From Syngnathus acus (taxonomy: Eukaryota; Chordata; Actinopteri; Syngnathiformes; Syngnathidae), in contig NC_051089.1 in assembly GCF_901709675.1 (NCBI RefSeq), positions 13,877,976 through 13,941,975 of the forward strand: 64,000 nucleotides of DNA, given 5' to 3'. Made by a program: the position numbers and the translations under genes. A model generated the notes under the pieces. That model saw nothing but the letters and a program-made list of their open reading frames with translations. It ran no database searches and was not told the DNA's origin. Numbering within the stretch: position 1 is the first letter of the stretch; the number at the start of each line of letters is the position of its first letter. This document shows positions 46,901-58,900 of the stretch, in pieces.

Positions 46901-49900
46901 GGAGTTTTAAAGATCGGAAAAAACATTTGAAGCAAAGGCAAATGATGATAGCTGTACCGGTAACTTGTTGTACACTAGACCGGGATAAACATCTGCATTT
47001 CAAATTTAGAACAAAGGACATGTTCTATAGTGAAGAAAAGCGGCACACGTTGACAGAAAGTTTAAAGGAAAGGAACAGCTGGAGTAAATAAATACATGTA
47101 TTATGTCTGTATGACTACAGAACAGAGCACAAAAACTATGGAACGACAGTTAGAGAAGCATCAAATATGTCATGATGTGACAAAAGCCACCTACAATGAA
47201 CAAATGGGACATAACGGTGTGGTATGTATGCTATTTTGTCGGCGTTAAATCACTTTTGTCTTCTGGTTGGAAGTTTGCTAACAACAGACAATAGTCTACT
47301 ATTGTCTGATAACTATTATCATTCAAATACTTGATTCGATCTCCATATTTTGAATTTGATGCGCATTTACAGCACATGATTGTTTTTTTTTTTTCTTTTC
47401 AGTATCACCAACATCAAGTAAGTCTCCAGGCACCCGTTTTGCAATGTGCTAAATACCTGGGTCTAATCGTGCCAAACCAAAGTTTTTTGTCATTGTATAT
47501 GAATATCCATCTGTCATAGCACTTCTATTTGCACTCACCGGCCCGCCTGGGGGTGTGCCTCTTCCCAGCCTGTCTGAAAGCCACCATGGCCCTGAAGTAA
47601 GCCCTGAGTACCGCCCAGCGGAAGGTGGCCGACGGATCGATGCCGATCAGACTGCAGATGAAGGCATTCTTGCTGCTCTTCAGCAGCGCCACAATGTCTG
47701 GTCTCATATGGTCAGTGTTCTTCTCCCTGAAATCCTGTGTCAAAGACACAGAGAGACAAATGTTTTGTAAATATAATGGTATGGTCTGCCTGATTGCCAC
47801 CATACTCTCAAATCTAAAATTATTTCAGAGTTTCTCACAACAATGAATTAATACTGGCAACAGATCACATGAGTAACTGGAGAAATACACGAATAGAAAT
47901 CGCACACAAGGTGAAATCATTACTATAACCTACTATTGATGTGTGGTCTTTAGTTGCTGCCCTTGATTGACAGCCAGTGGAGGAGTACATCTCCAGGCAA
48001 ACAGGCCTTGTTGGCGTGCTGCTATCTGTTTTTTTATTAAATTTTTATTCGAGGATACCACTTTGTGGTTATTGTTAATGAATCTCAATGTGTTTGCTGT
48101 TTCTGCTAATTTAGAGTAAATGGTGATGATTTTGAGGCCTTCACAATTAGTGTAATTGACTTTCTGAGACTGAGTTGCATAGGTTAGTGAGCGATGTGAG
48201 TGTGTTACCGAGGTGGCACGGTAAAACACTGGTTAGCACGTCCGCCTCACAGTTCAGAGGGTGCGGGTTCGATCCCACCTCTGGCCCTCCCTGTTTGGAG
48301 TTTGCATGTTCTCCCCGTGTCTGCATGGGTTTTCCCCAGGAACTCCGGTTTCCTCCCACATCCCAAAAACATGCTTGCCCGTGGAGACAAGCGGTATAGA
48401 AAATGGATGGATGGATGGATGGAGTTACCATGTTGCCATAACCCCCCAACCCAGCCAATACGGAATGAAAAATTGCAGAATGTACGTAGGTGTTAAAGAA
48501 GGGTGTCTCCAAACATTGAAGAGAATTCCGGAAATTGCAGGACAATTATACCCTTAGATTAATACTAACCTTGACACCATACTTGACCTTCCCAGCATAG
48601 TGTCGGATAATGAAGGCGGGCTCCATGACAGCAGGGAACTCGATGTACCTATTCCCGTCATGCTGCCGCTTGAACTTATCCAACAATGTCTGGTTGGTGG
48701 CTTGTGGGAAGCTGAAATCAAAGACAAGTTTTTCACACGCAATAATCTTGGCAAAGGGCAAAACAATGGCTTTTGTCATCTGCACTCCAAATGAAAACAT
48801 CTTGAGGGAGGATCTCTGCAAAGAAAACACTGTTTGAAGCCACGTTGCAAACACACAACTGGCAACAGTCAATTCATTCCTGATATGTGTTCATCTCATT
48901 CAAAAGTGATAAAGGATGGATCTTTCATCCAGACAGTATAACAAGACACTGCTACCTCCAACCACTATTTTTCCAGACGAGTTAAAACGATTTGATCTTT
49001 AACCAGTTGGAAATTTTATCTTCTGACACTGCAGTCATTTCAAGTCAATTGGAGCTCATACGGCCTCTTGCTCTCGTTCTTATCAAGAGCCAGAACTGCT
49101 GCGGAAAATCAACAGATTACAGGAAAAGCCAAGGAATGAGACACTAGGTGCTTTGAAATCTGAGCTCAATCAAAACAACACAGCCTTGCAGCTTCTTAAA
49201 GCTGGAGGAACTTCGGTGTCCAAATGGTGGGTCGCAATAAAATACAACAGACAGAACTGAGGATGATACAATAAAATGATACAGATGTCAATCATCTATG
49301 TTAAAGGGCAATTTATTTGGGGTTGATGAGTTTTGTGATTCCCCATAGAAAAAAAACAAATGTTTTCCAATGAACTGAGCAGCGGACTTACTTGCACTCT
49401 TCATCCAAGAGGTGGAACAAAGCTGTGGGCTTCTTACTGATGAGATTGATGCAGCCTGTATTGTCAATGTAGTCGATAGTTCTCCAGCTGATGCCCTCCA
49501 CCCTGTACTCCTCCTACACGGAACACAAAAAGTGCGCTCAGCCCTCAACAAAATTATTCCTAGACAAAACCGAAGGCACCGCAGGCAGTTTTGCTTTTCA
49601 AATATTGCTTGGCTGTGCATGTTATTTTTCCTGTGTCCATGGGAAAGAGCTTTAGCCAATAAAGACTTCATCTCAGTGACTTTTAATGAAAATCCCTGCA
49701 GCCTTTTTCTCGAGACCTCATACACTAAAATACTTGTGAAATTCACCTTACTAGAAATCAATTTTTGTTTGAGGACAAATATTAGTGACGGTATGGATCT
49801 ATTGGTCTGGAGGAGTGGCGTGTGATGCCAGGGGCAGAAGCTGTGGCAAGCTTCTGCTCAAGTGTGGACACTGAACATATTGACTGAGTTTCAATGTTCT

Positions 49901-52900
49901 CTTGGCAATCAATAAATGGTTGAAAAGTGTATCTGTGGCTGTATATATAGAGTTGAGTTGCGCACTCACCTGTTCCAGTTTGAAGGTGTGCTGATTGAAG
50001 TAGTGCTGGAGACGCTCATTGGCAAAGTTGATGCAGAACTGCTCAAAGCTGTTGTTCTCATAGTCCTCAAAACCAAAAATGTCCAACACTCCGATGGACA
50101 AGATCTATGAGACCATAAAATGGTCATTTGGATTAAATTAACAATTGAATTTAACGTCTGTTTTCTCTAGAGAGAGCCTGGAGCCTATCCAGGCTTCACT
50201 GGTTCCCAACCAATCACAGCAGACTAATTTCACGTCTTTTGTTCCTTACCTTGGTGGGTTCATCCAGATCCTTGATATTGAGCAGAGCATGGTTGATTCT
50301 GAAGACAATCCAGTCAAACAGTGCACTGTATAGCGACTTCGCCATGGAGTCTCTCACCGTACCCGCCTACAAGTACATACACAAACATACATTAAGAGTA
50401 CACGGATTAGAGTACGAGGCCACTTAAACATTCTTGAGTCTTAAACAGCTTCGTCCTGCTCTACAATGCTGTTTTATTTACGACTACACCTTTTTCTGTT
50501 TAATTTTAGAAGCGTATACTCGACCAAAGGATAGTTGACCAGAACATTGACAAGAATATGAATAGGCATGAAAGAGAGTGAAAGACAAGCTACATTGAAT
50601 GCTTTAAATGAAAACACACAAATGACAAATGAAATGAAATGCCAGTGTCCAAATATTATATGAATATCCTGCATAGCTCAATACTTTTGTAACTTACATA
50701 AATATCTCAACATAAGTTCACAAACTTGGGTGAATAAAGTTTTCATAAACAATGTGTTTTTTTTAATAAAAGGCCCCTTGTCAAATTATCGAGGTTATCC
50801 AAATCATTCACATTTCCGACGTAAAGCTTTGACCTTTCCGAAGAAAAGGTGAGTCGAAAACAAACTTTAGAGTGGTGACTTAAAGCAAACAGCTCGCTTT
50901 AACCCCAAATAATCTGCCAAGTAAGATTTGAAAAGGTCACTCCAAATATCGAAAACATGAATCAAGGAACACATCAATGTAAAGCTCTCCCTCTTTCTCT
51001 AATCAGTCAAAAGCTTTTCATTATTTAGAGGACGTCGGAACAACTTCACAACTCTACCCAAATGACAAATCTCTCAAGAATTTCTCTGATGTCTTTGAGG
51101 TTTTAACTTGTATTAATTTGTTTACCGTTTAGCATTTTTGTTTTATTGAGCAGTTTTATCGAGAGACCACCCAGTGTGCAACAAAAACAATCACAAGAGA
51201 ACCCAAACATCATTGGGTGGGAGGTTGTGACAGTTTTGATGGGAAACGCCGAGTCTCAATGTTGGGACACTTTCTTTGGAATGATAATAACTCTTGTTTT
51301 GGCAACCTCTTAAAGCGGTATCGCACTTACTGGTGAAGTGATGCGAGTGTTAGCGAATGGCTTTAATGGTTGCAAACAGTTTTTCTTGTCACCATCAAAT
51401 TTTGAACAGAATCAAATTTGATTTATGTCAAATGTACAGCAGTTTGATACAGCTGTGTTTTTTGTTATAAATGCTTCAGAAATTTAATTAGATGAGTTTA
51501 GGACATGTCCCTGGCATAGATCGAGGCACTTAAAAAAAAAAAAGAAATAGAAAATAGAAACTTTCAGACAAATTGTTTTCCACTGACACCCTGTATGGAT
51601 ATGACTGTATTCGAACCTGTTACCATGTTGAACGAAAATGAGAAATGTTCCCTTTTCATAAAAATATTTGAGTCATTTCACTTGAACTTTTCTCAGAAGC
51701 ACAGCACTCATCTATTAAAACACCCTTCTCTCTTCAGGAATGCAAGTCCATAAAAATGTTCTGCAACTGTAAATTTGAAAACTAATGGGTAACATCGCCT
51801 GCTCCGGAGGTCCCAGTGTTTCCAATAATACCACTAAAGATCACTTGATCTGTTCTAATTGCTTTTTGTAAACTAGTCGCTATAGTGTTTGTAAAAGCCA
51901 GAAGCTTGCTAAGTTGACGGTAGCCCTCGCGGCCCTTGCTTGGTGGCAACACCCCAACCCTGTTGTCTTGGTCAGGCAGCCCAACTCAACATTGCGTTAA
52001 CAGAACTGCCCTCGCAAAATTTACTGCCTTTAATAAGACTGCGACAAGTGGTAAATGGTAAATGTGGTGTATTTTGCAATCTGTGCATTCTATCAAAATA
52101 AAAATACCTTAAATTGGGACACTGTCAATTGTCGATAGAAAATGCACAATCGTCCTCATTTTAATGTTTCCACATAAAAGGCTATTAAACATCACAAAAA
52201 ATATCTTGGTGAATACCAAGGCTGTAAACATGAGGCAGTTCTGGCATAAACTTTACATTTGGTGATCTAATCCATTTGTTTGGCTGTGTATGTCCACGTT
52301 GTCCTTTCCCTCATTCTGATGGCTCTCATCTGCAGACCATGACTTTTGTTTGTTTTACGAGCAGGGTTCTCAATGAACACTGTACGGGGGCTTGAAATGC
52401 CTTCCCGTCTCTAAACACACTAACAGCCTGCGTGTGTTTGTGTGCGTGTCCGTGCGTGTGTGCATGCACGTGTTGAGCATGAGTTCATGTGTGCGGCCAT
52501 ACTAGACTGTCAGAGCAAGAGCAAAAGTGCAAGAGGAGATCCGGTATGGGTCCAAGCTGTCCTGTAAACATAGCCAGGTCAGGCTGGAGAGGCGAGGCCA
52601 TTGGCAACGCGCCTCCAGACACGCTATTTACACCAAGACACTCATCTTGAGCATATAAACATGCTTAACCGCAATCAGCTTCAAGTTGTCCATCGTCTTG
52701 TACATCCACGGCTGACTAAAATATTTATTTATGGTTGATAGAAATTGAGAATTGCTCACCTCCGCCAGTTTGTAAGGGACAATCAGCTTTTCTCCCACGG
52801 TAATAGTCCTCCGTGTTGTCAGAGCTTCAATCAGCATCTCCTCTTTGACCTGAGCAAATAGAATCGTTCAATCTGCTCAAAGCCACAATGTGCAAGAATA

Positions 52901-55900
52901 AATCTATGATTATCACAAGGATTTCGCTTTAACTCAGCTATTAAATTAAATGCCAACATTCATTCAGGCATATTTAGGTTCAGGATGACTGAATCGTTGA
53001 CATCAGTGTCACTCTGAAGTCCTACAACTAGTATGGAACTTTGTCAGGGGAGATTATTATAATTACTCGAAAAAAAGATGGCCAGCCATGATTAACACTA
53101 ACCCTATCCCAATTACCTTACAACAGTTATCTAATCGCAAGATCACATTTGTGGAAAATTTCTCATCACTGAGTAAAAGTCAGTACAGATCATAGACAGC
53201 AGCTGTCATTTGTTTTCATTAACTCCTGTACACTCTGAGGAAATTAAAGAAACTGCTTAGAGAGTAACAGCAAAAGGCTGACTTAATGAGCAATGACGGA
53301 TTACTACTGCAACTGGACGGCACTGTTTTTCAGCACAGCATGATGTAGTCATACCTGCAGGAGTTCTGAAACCACAGGCAACACCTCTGGGTTACAGATG
53401 TCAATAGAGTCATCCCTGTAGGTTTTTTTCTTGTAGCGAATGTTGCCCAGGTGGAGGATGGCGGATAGCAATGAGAAGATCCTTAAAAGAAAAGGTTGTG
53501 GGGTTCAAATAACACCGGAAATACACTGTACTCGTCATATATTTGAGTGAAGTTCAGGTTGAGTCACACATTCATACACTTTCTTCTTCTGTGGTTCAGC
53601 ACCTCTTGTTAGGTGGACAACATTCACAGAAATGGTTCACTGAGAACACGATGCTCCAAATTTCCTGTTAGGTGCTTGTAATTGTAGCTCAAATCCTAAC
53701 ATCATTCTGATTGTTTTTAGCAATATTATATCAAGGCCAATTTCTATTGATATTGATCATGTGTCTATCGTCATATCGTACATAATAACTTGACTAAAAT
53801 GATACGTATGTTTTCTGACATCAATGTTAAAAACACAAGAATTTACTGTACCGGTTAGGATTGAATTACATTTTAAGATATTTACCCTTTTTTCTTAAAT
53901 TAGTCTATGTGGTGACATTTGGGGGTTGATAGTGTACAGTATGACACGTTTTATACATAGTGTTCGTATTCCAACTCAGAAGTTGTGGGTTTGATTCCTA
54001 GCCCTTGTAACTATGTCAAAGTGTCCTTGAGCAAGACACCAAACCCACAGTTGCTCCCAATGCTGCGTCAGTGTGTAAAGACACAGTCGCTTTGCATGCT
54101 TTGTAGATGGAAAAGTGCTATTCACCACATGTTAGACTTTTTAGGGTAATTATTATTATTTATCCTCCGTATGTTATTACTTAGCTTACGCAAGTCTATA
54201 TGTGCATGCTTGCATGGGTGGGTGCGCGTACGTCACTCACTGTTTTCGCATGTTAGGAAGAAAGCCAACCATCTCCATCCCGAGCTGAAGCCTCTCAAAG
54301 TCATGCTTCAAATCCTCTCCTTCAACTGTGAAGCAGTCCTGCAAAATGTGGAAACCAGGAGTCATCACACTCACAGTCACTCCAGCTAACGAAAACTGGC
54401 TATGAAGTGGAGAAGCACTTACTAATACTGTTGAAATAAACAGTGAACCAATGTTTTTGTGTTTACAGTCTCTTGCTAAGTTGTTTAAGAAAAGGGATTT
54501 TCGTTTAGACTGGAGAGTGGAGGAGAAAAACGGTGGCCTGGAGCATAATTAGGAAGCAAACAAATAAGGAACACTGTGGTCCGACGTGTGGAGCAACAAG
54601 TGGAGAAACAGCAACTGAAGTGGAAAATTTTGCCACTTTCCATTTGGTGCATGATCACAAGATGGCTGACATCTGAGAGGAACGTTCACTGGCCACAACA
54701 ATAGAAAGACAATCTCATTTACAATGCAAAAATAACCTGACTGCCACTCGGTAAACGGGAACGATATGTTTTTGGAATGTGGGAGGTCGTCGGAATACCT
54801 GGAGTACCAGCACGGTGAGAAGGTGCCAACTCAATAAGGAAGGCAGAGCCAAAGAGTCAAACCCAGTCCCTCAGAATTGTGAGGTTGACATGCTAAGTAG
54901 CCACTACACCACCCTGTGGACTGTGCCAATATTTCTGTTTTATTTTTCTTTGAACAAAAAAAAACAAATTTGAAATCACACTCCCATCCATACAGTATGT
55001 AGTATCTTCGAATGCCAAAACATCATCATGTAGATAGAGTGTATTAATGTAGGTAGAATTTGTAAGCAAATGACGTAATCTGAGAAAATCATGCGTTTTA
55101 AAATGTGACATGCTGACTGGCAGCTGTGATTTTTATAATCAGATCCAGTGAGGAGAGGTGTGCCATTGAACAAATAACTCATCCCCACATGTAAACATTC
55201 CATAGATCACCTGCACGCAGGTGAGTGAACACCTTGAACAAACATAAGCGTGTGGTTTGCTACTTTTCTACACGTCTTGCATTGTCTTTAGGTTGGGCTG
55301 GAAGTGGAGATTCATCTCTTACACCGGCAACAAAATGGCATCAACTACTACACTGTTTTTGCCATTATTCACATGTCCTGAGTGTTGTTAGTCACCTAAA
55401 TGTTGAACAGAGGGTGTGTTTTACCGAAGGCAAATTCCTTGTTTGGCACGCTCAAACATGGCGAATAAAAACTCTTGAATCTTATTCTATCATGTTAATA
55501 GGAATCAACATCTCTAAGAAGGTTTCCAGTCCCTTCTGAAACCTACACAATGAATTAAAATAGTTGTGGAAGCAAATGGGGGCACAAATAGTGTTTAATG
55601 TGGGCCAGACGATCAACCAAGACGCCTACAGAGATCCGGCGGTGTTCAGTACGTGCGAGGTGGCGAGAAATGAAACAGGACAATTTGTGGCCGGCCTGGT
55701 CAGAAAGCCTTGAGCATCTGACAGTTCCTGGCCGAGAAGACCACAGGGCATAAGCCAACTCATAATTCCTCTACCTCAATGTGATTTTGCCCCCGAGTGT
55801 AGGGAAGGCTGGAAAATAGCATTAAGACTACCCATGCATTACTGCAAAGGGGAAAACTTATGATATAGATCCTGGAACCTCTCTGACACACCTTGCATAC

Positions 55901-58900
55901 GCTCCACAAGCAAACAGGTGTGAAAAACTCAGGGTGCTGCACATCTGATTTAATGTATTTAAGCAACTTATTGAGAACCTTATTTCTGGCATGTGGAAGC
56001 ATTTACTCCCACCATACAAAAACATTACATTGTCCAAGAAAAGGATTGCAGACAAGGGATCCAAAGTGGTCAGGATATGACTAGACATACCAACATCATT
56101 CCAACAGGCAACAACGGGGAAAATATACACACATTGAAGCAGGGAGGCAATGTGCAGTGGCTTCTATGGCTTCTATAAAATGCACACTCAGATACTGACC
56201 ACTTCACTCTCACAGTAAGTGTCCCGGTGCAGTCGGTGGGTTGTCTTTGTCATCTGGAAATGTTAAGGTAGAGTTTACAGGGCATGAGGTTAGAATTAGA
56301 CAGCAGCATTCCGTGATGACATAATCCATTATAGACTTGAACACGGACTACACACAGGTTACTAAAAATAACGAACATGCAGTTAAAAAACATGAGAAAT
56401 GGTTGGACGTCACATACAAGTAGAGACTTTGACATGGTTTCTGCACATGAAATGAAAGCTGTTGGATGCTGCTTGGAGAGCTAAAATAGCAAGTTTTTGT
56501 TTTCCAAAGCCAACTATGAGTTTTATGATTTATTTCCTACATTTGAGTATCTTATCATTACCCGCTGGTTAGATGATGTACAAAAATAAAAACTTGAAAC
56601 TTGCTGTTAATTCACGGCTTTCCTTTGAAATGACAAGAAATTCCAATCAAAATTAGCGCCTTATTGTTATTTACTAACACAATGCTAAGAAACAAGGTAG
56701 TTGTTGCGAATTAACCACTAATGCAATTAAAGACTGGCAATAAACACGTTACCGTTTTTAAATTCACAAAATAAATAAATGACTTTTAATTAATTTTAAT
56801 GTTTTGGATATTTTCTTCTGCTTGAAGACTCTACAAACAAATAATTTGTCGACCACAAAGCTTTGACTTCGGGTTTGCCCATCTGGTTGAAGCTTTTCTT
56901 ACAATAGCAAGAAAAAATGTATTTAAAACATTTTTTTTCTTGGTTCTCAAAAACATTGAAGTATGACTTCAATGAAGTATGACTTCAATGTAAGTCAGTA
57001 ACCATGTGTCCAGACTTTGTATTATTCTAGCCACCTATACTGAAAAAAAAAAATACTGTAATCACCACTTTAAAAATGTAACTTGGCAAGACACTAATCA
57101 AGTCCATTAGTCATAATTATATCAATATGAAGCTATTGGGCAGAGTTTAATAGCAATATAGAAACAGTTCAAGTCAGTTCAAGCTAATAAAGTTCAATTT
57201 TGTAATTAATATGGTGATTCAAATTCTCGTCTAATCAAAAACTACTGGCAAAAAAACTATCACAAGAAAACTCGTAGTTGGCTTGGGCAACGCTTGCTGT
57301 AATATTTACAGAGTTAGGAGTAATGCATAAAAAGCAAGATGAAAGCGCCATTTTATCCGCGTGACAACAGCAGGGTCCAATAAAAAGAGAGTAATGAATG
57401 TGGACAAACAAGTGCTAATCCATAGCGTGTTTATGTAGTCTGTAAACGAGTTGCCTTCACTTTGCCGTCACGAGGGGTTTGTGAAATCTGTTCAAGAGTG
57501 TGTATTTACACATTGCAGAAGGGACAGATGGTCAAGCAGCATCCAAAAGACAGGAAGACACGGAAGAGAGAGTGCAAGAATGTGATAGAATTTATGTTCT
57601 ATGCATGTGTGTTTGTGCGTGCAGTTCTGGGGTGAGGAGGAATGAACGGAATTCCCTGCTCCTCTCAGTGTAGGCGTTAAGATTTCATAGAAGGAGAGGA
57701 AGTCGCTGGTCGCCATGGCATAGCTGTCAAAGTTTTACACGCCATCCAGTAAGCATACGGGTGTGTGTATGCGCGCGTGTGTGTGTGTGCGAATGCACAA
57801 ATGTCAAAGATGGAGCTAAGCGTATAGTATTTTAATATTGTAACCATGCATGTGAAACCATAACAATGGCACACGGGAAAATAAACAGAATAGCAAGTCT
57901 GTGTGTGCGAATGTGTCCCTGTGTAAGTGTGCGAGCGCGTGGGTTCCATTTTTTTTACCGACATTAACATCAACAGACATACAGTCCAAGCAAACTATCT
58001 AATGATCCAACAAAACGTCAAGCTTAATCAAAATACCCCCAAGCCAGGACTAATACTTGACCTTGTACTGTTTAAAGTGAAACATTTAGCTTAACTTTCC
58101 TACCTTACTGAGGTAATGGTATTCTTCAGGTTTCATGAGGTGAAAGGCAGTCCTTTCTTCTTCACTCGCTCCTGCCAGCAGGTAGTAAAACACATGGTAG
58201 TTTCTAGAGGACACAAGAAAGTAACCTTATTTAGTTAGTTCAACACTGTCAGTAAGCCATCAGAGCAGATTAAATGGCTGCGGAACCTGAATGGGCAAGA
58301 GCATGACACCGGACCCTGGGTTACATGAAAATTAATATGAAAATATTGTTAACTTTAAAAAATAATTTAAAAAAAGCACTAATTGAATTTTAAAGAGTTG
58401 TGTGACAGCCCGAACTGGTAAGTGCATAATGAATACCTACTAGTTTGGGTCTAGTTGTGTGACTAGCACAGTAGTGTACCATTCAACTTGTATCTCACTC
58501 AGCGGAGAATGCTGGAAATTCTAGGTTTTATCAAGCTTCATAAAAAGTTGCAAATATTCAAAACAAGTTTGTCACAAGGAGGTTTTGAATATTTCAATGA
58601 AATTTGTCTCACAAACAGTGGGAAGTGTTTTCAAAACAGCCATGATCATTCATATATGGCCGCAAGGCTCTCGCCAAAGTTATTTTTGATTTGCTAAAGC
58701 TAAGGACCACGTGACCATAGTTACCATGGTTACCAAAATACATCAACCCATGCGTGCATAGAATTCACAACTATCCGCCACGCTAAAGACTGTTAAAAAA
58801 AAAATAGCAGCAGCAATCCTCCACATTGATCATCATTGCCATAAAAAAACTCAATAGGTGAAAATGTCGACATAATGCCAATCAATATTGCTACTGTTAA

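Noticed and set aside
48208-48290. A tRNA gene suggested by A- and B-box-like motifs
   Set aside because: No cloverleaf or anticodon arm can be formed; the motifs belong to a dispersed SINE-like repeat.
58700-58735. Two gttacc half-sites (gttaccatggttacc) as another X-box
   Set aside because: The half-sites are direct, not inverted, and lie in a MYO9A intron with no ciliary link.
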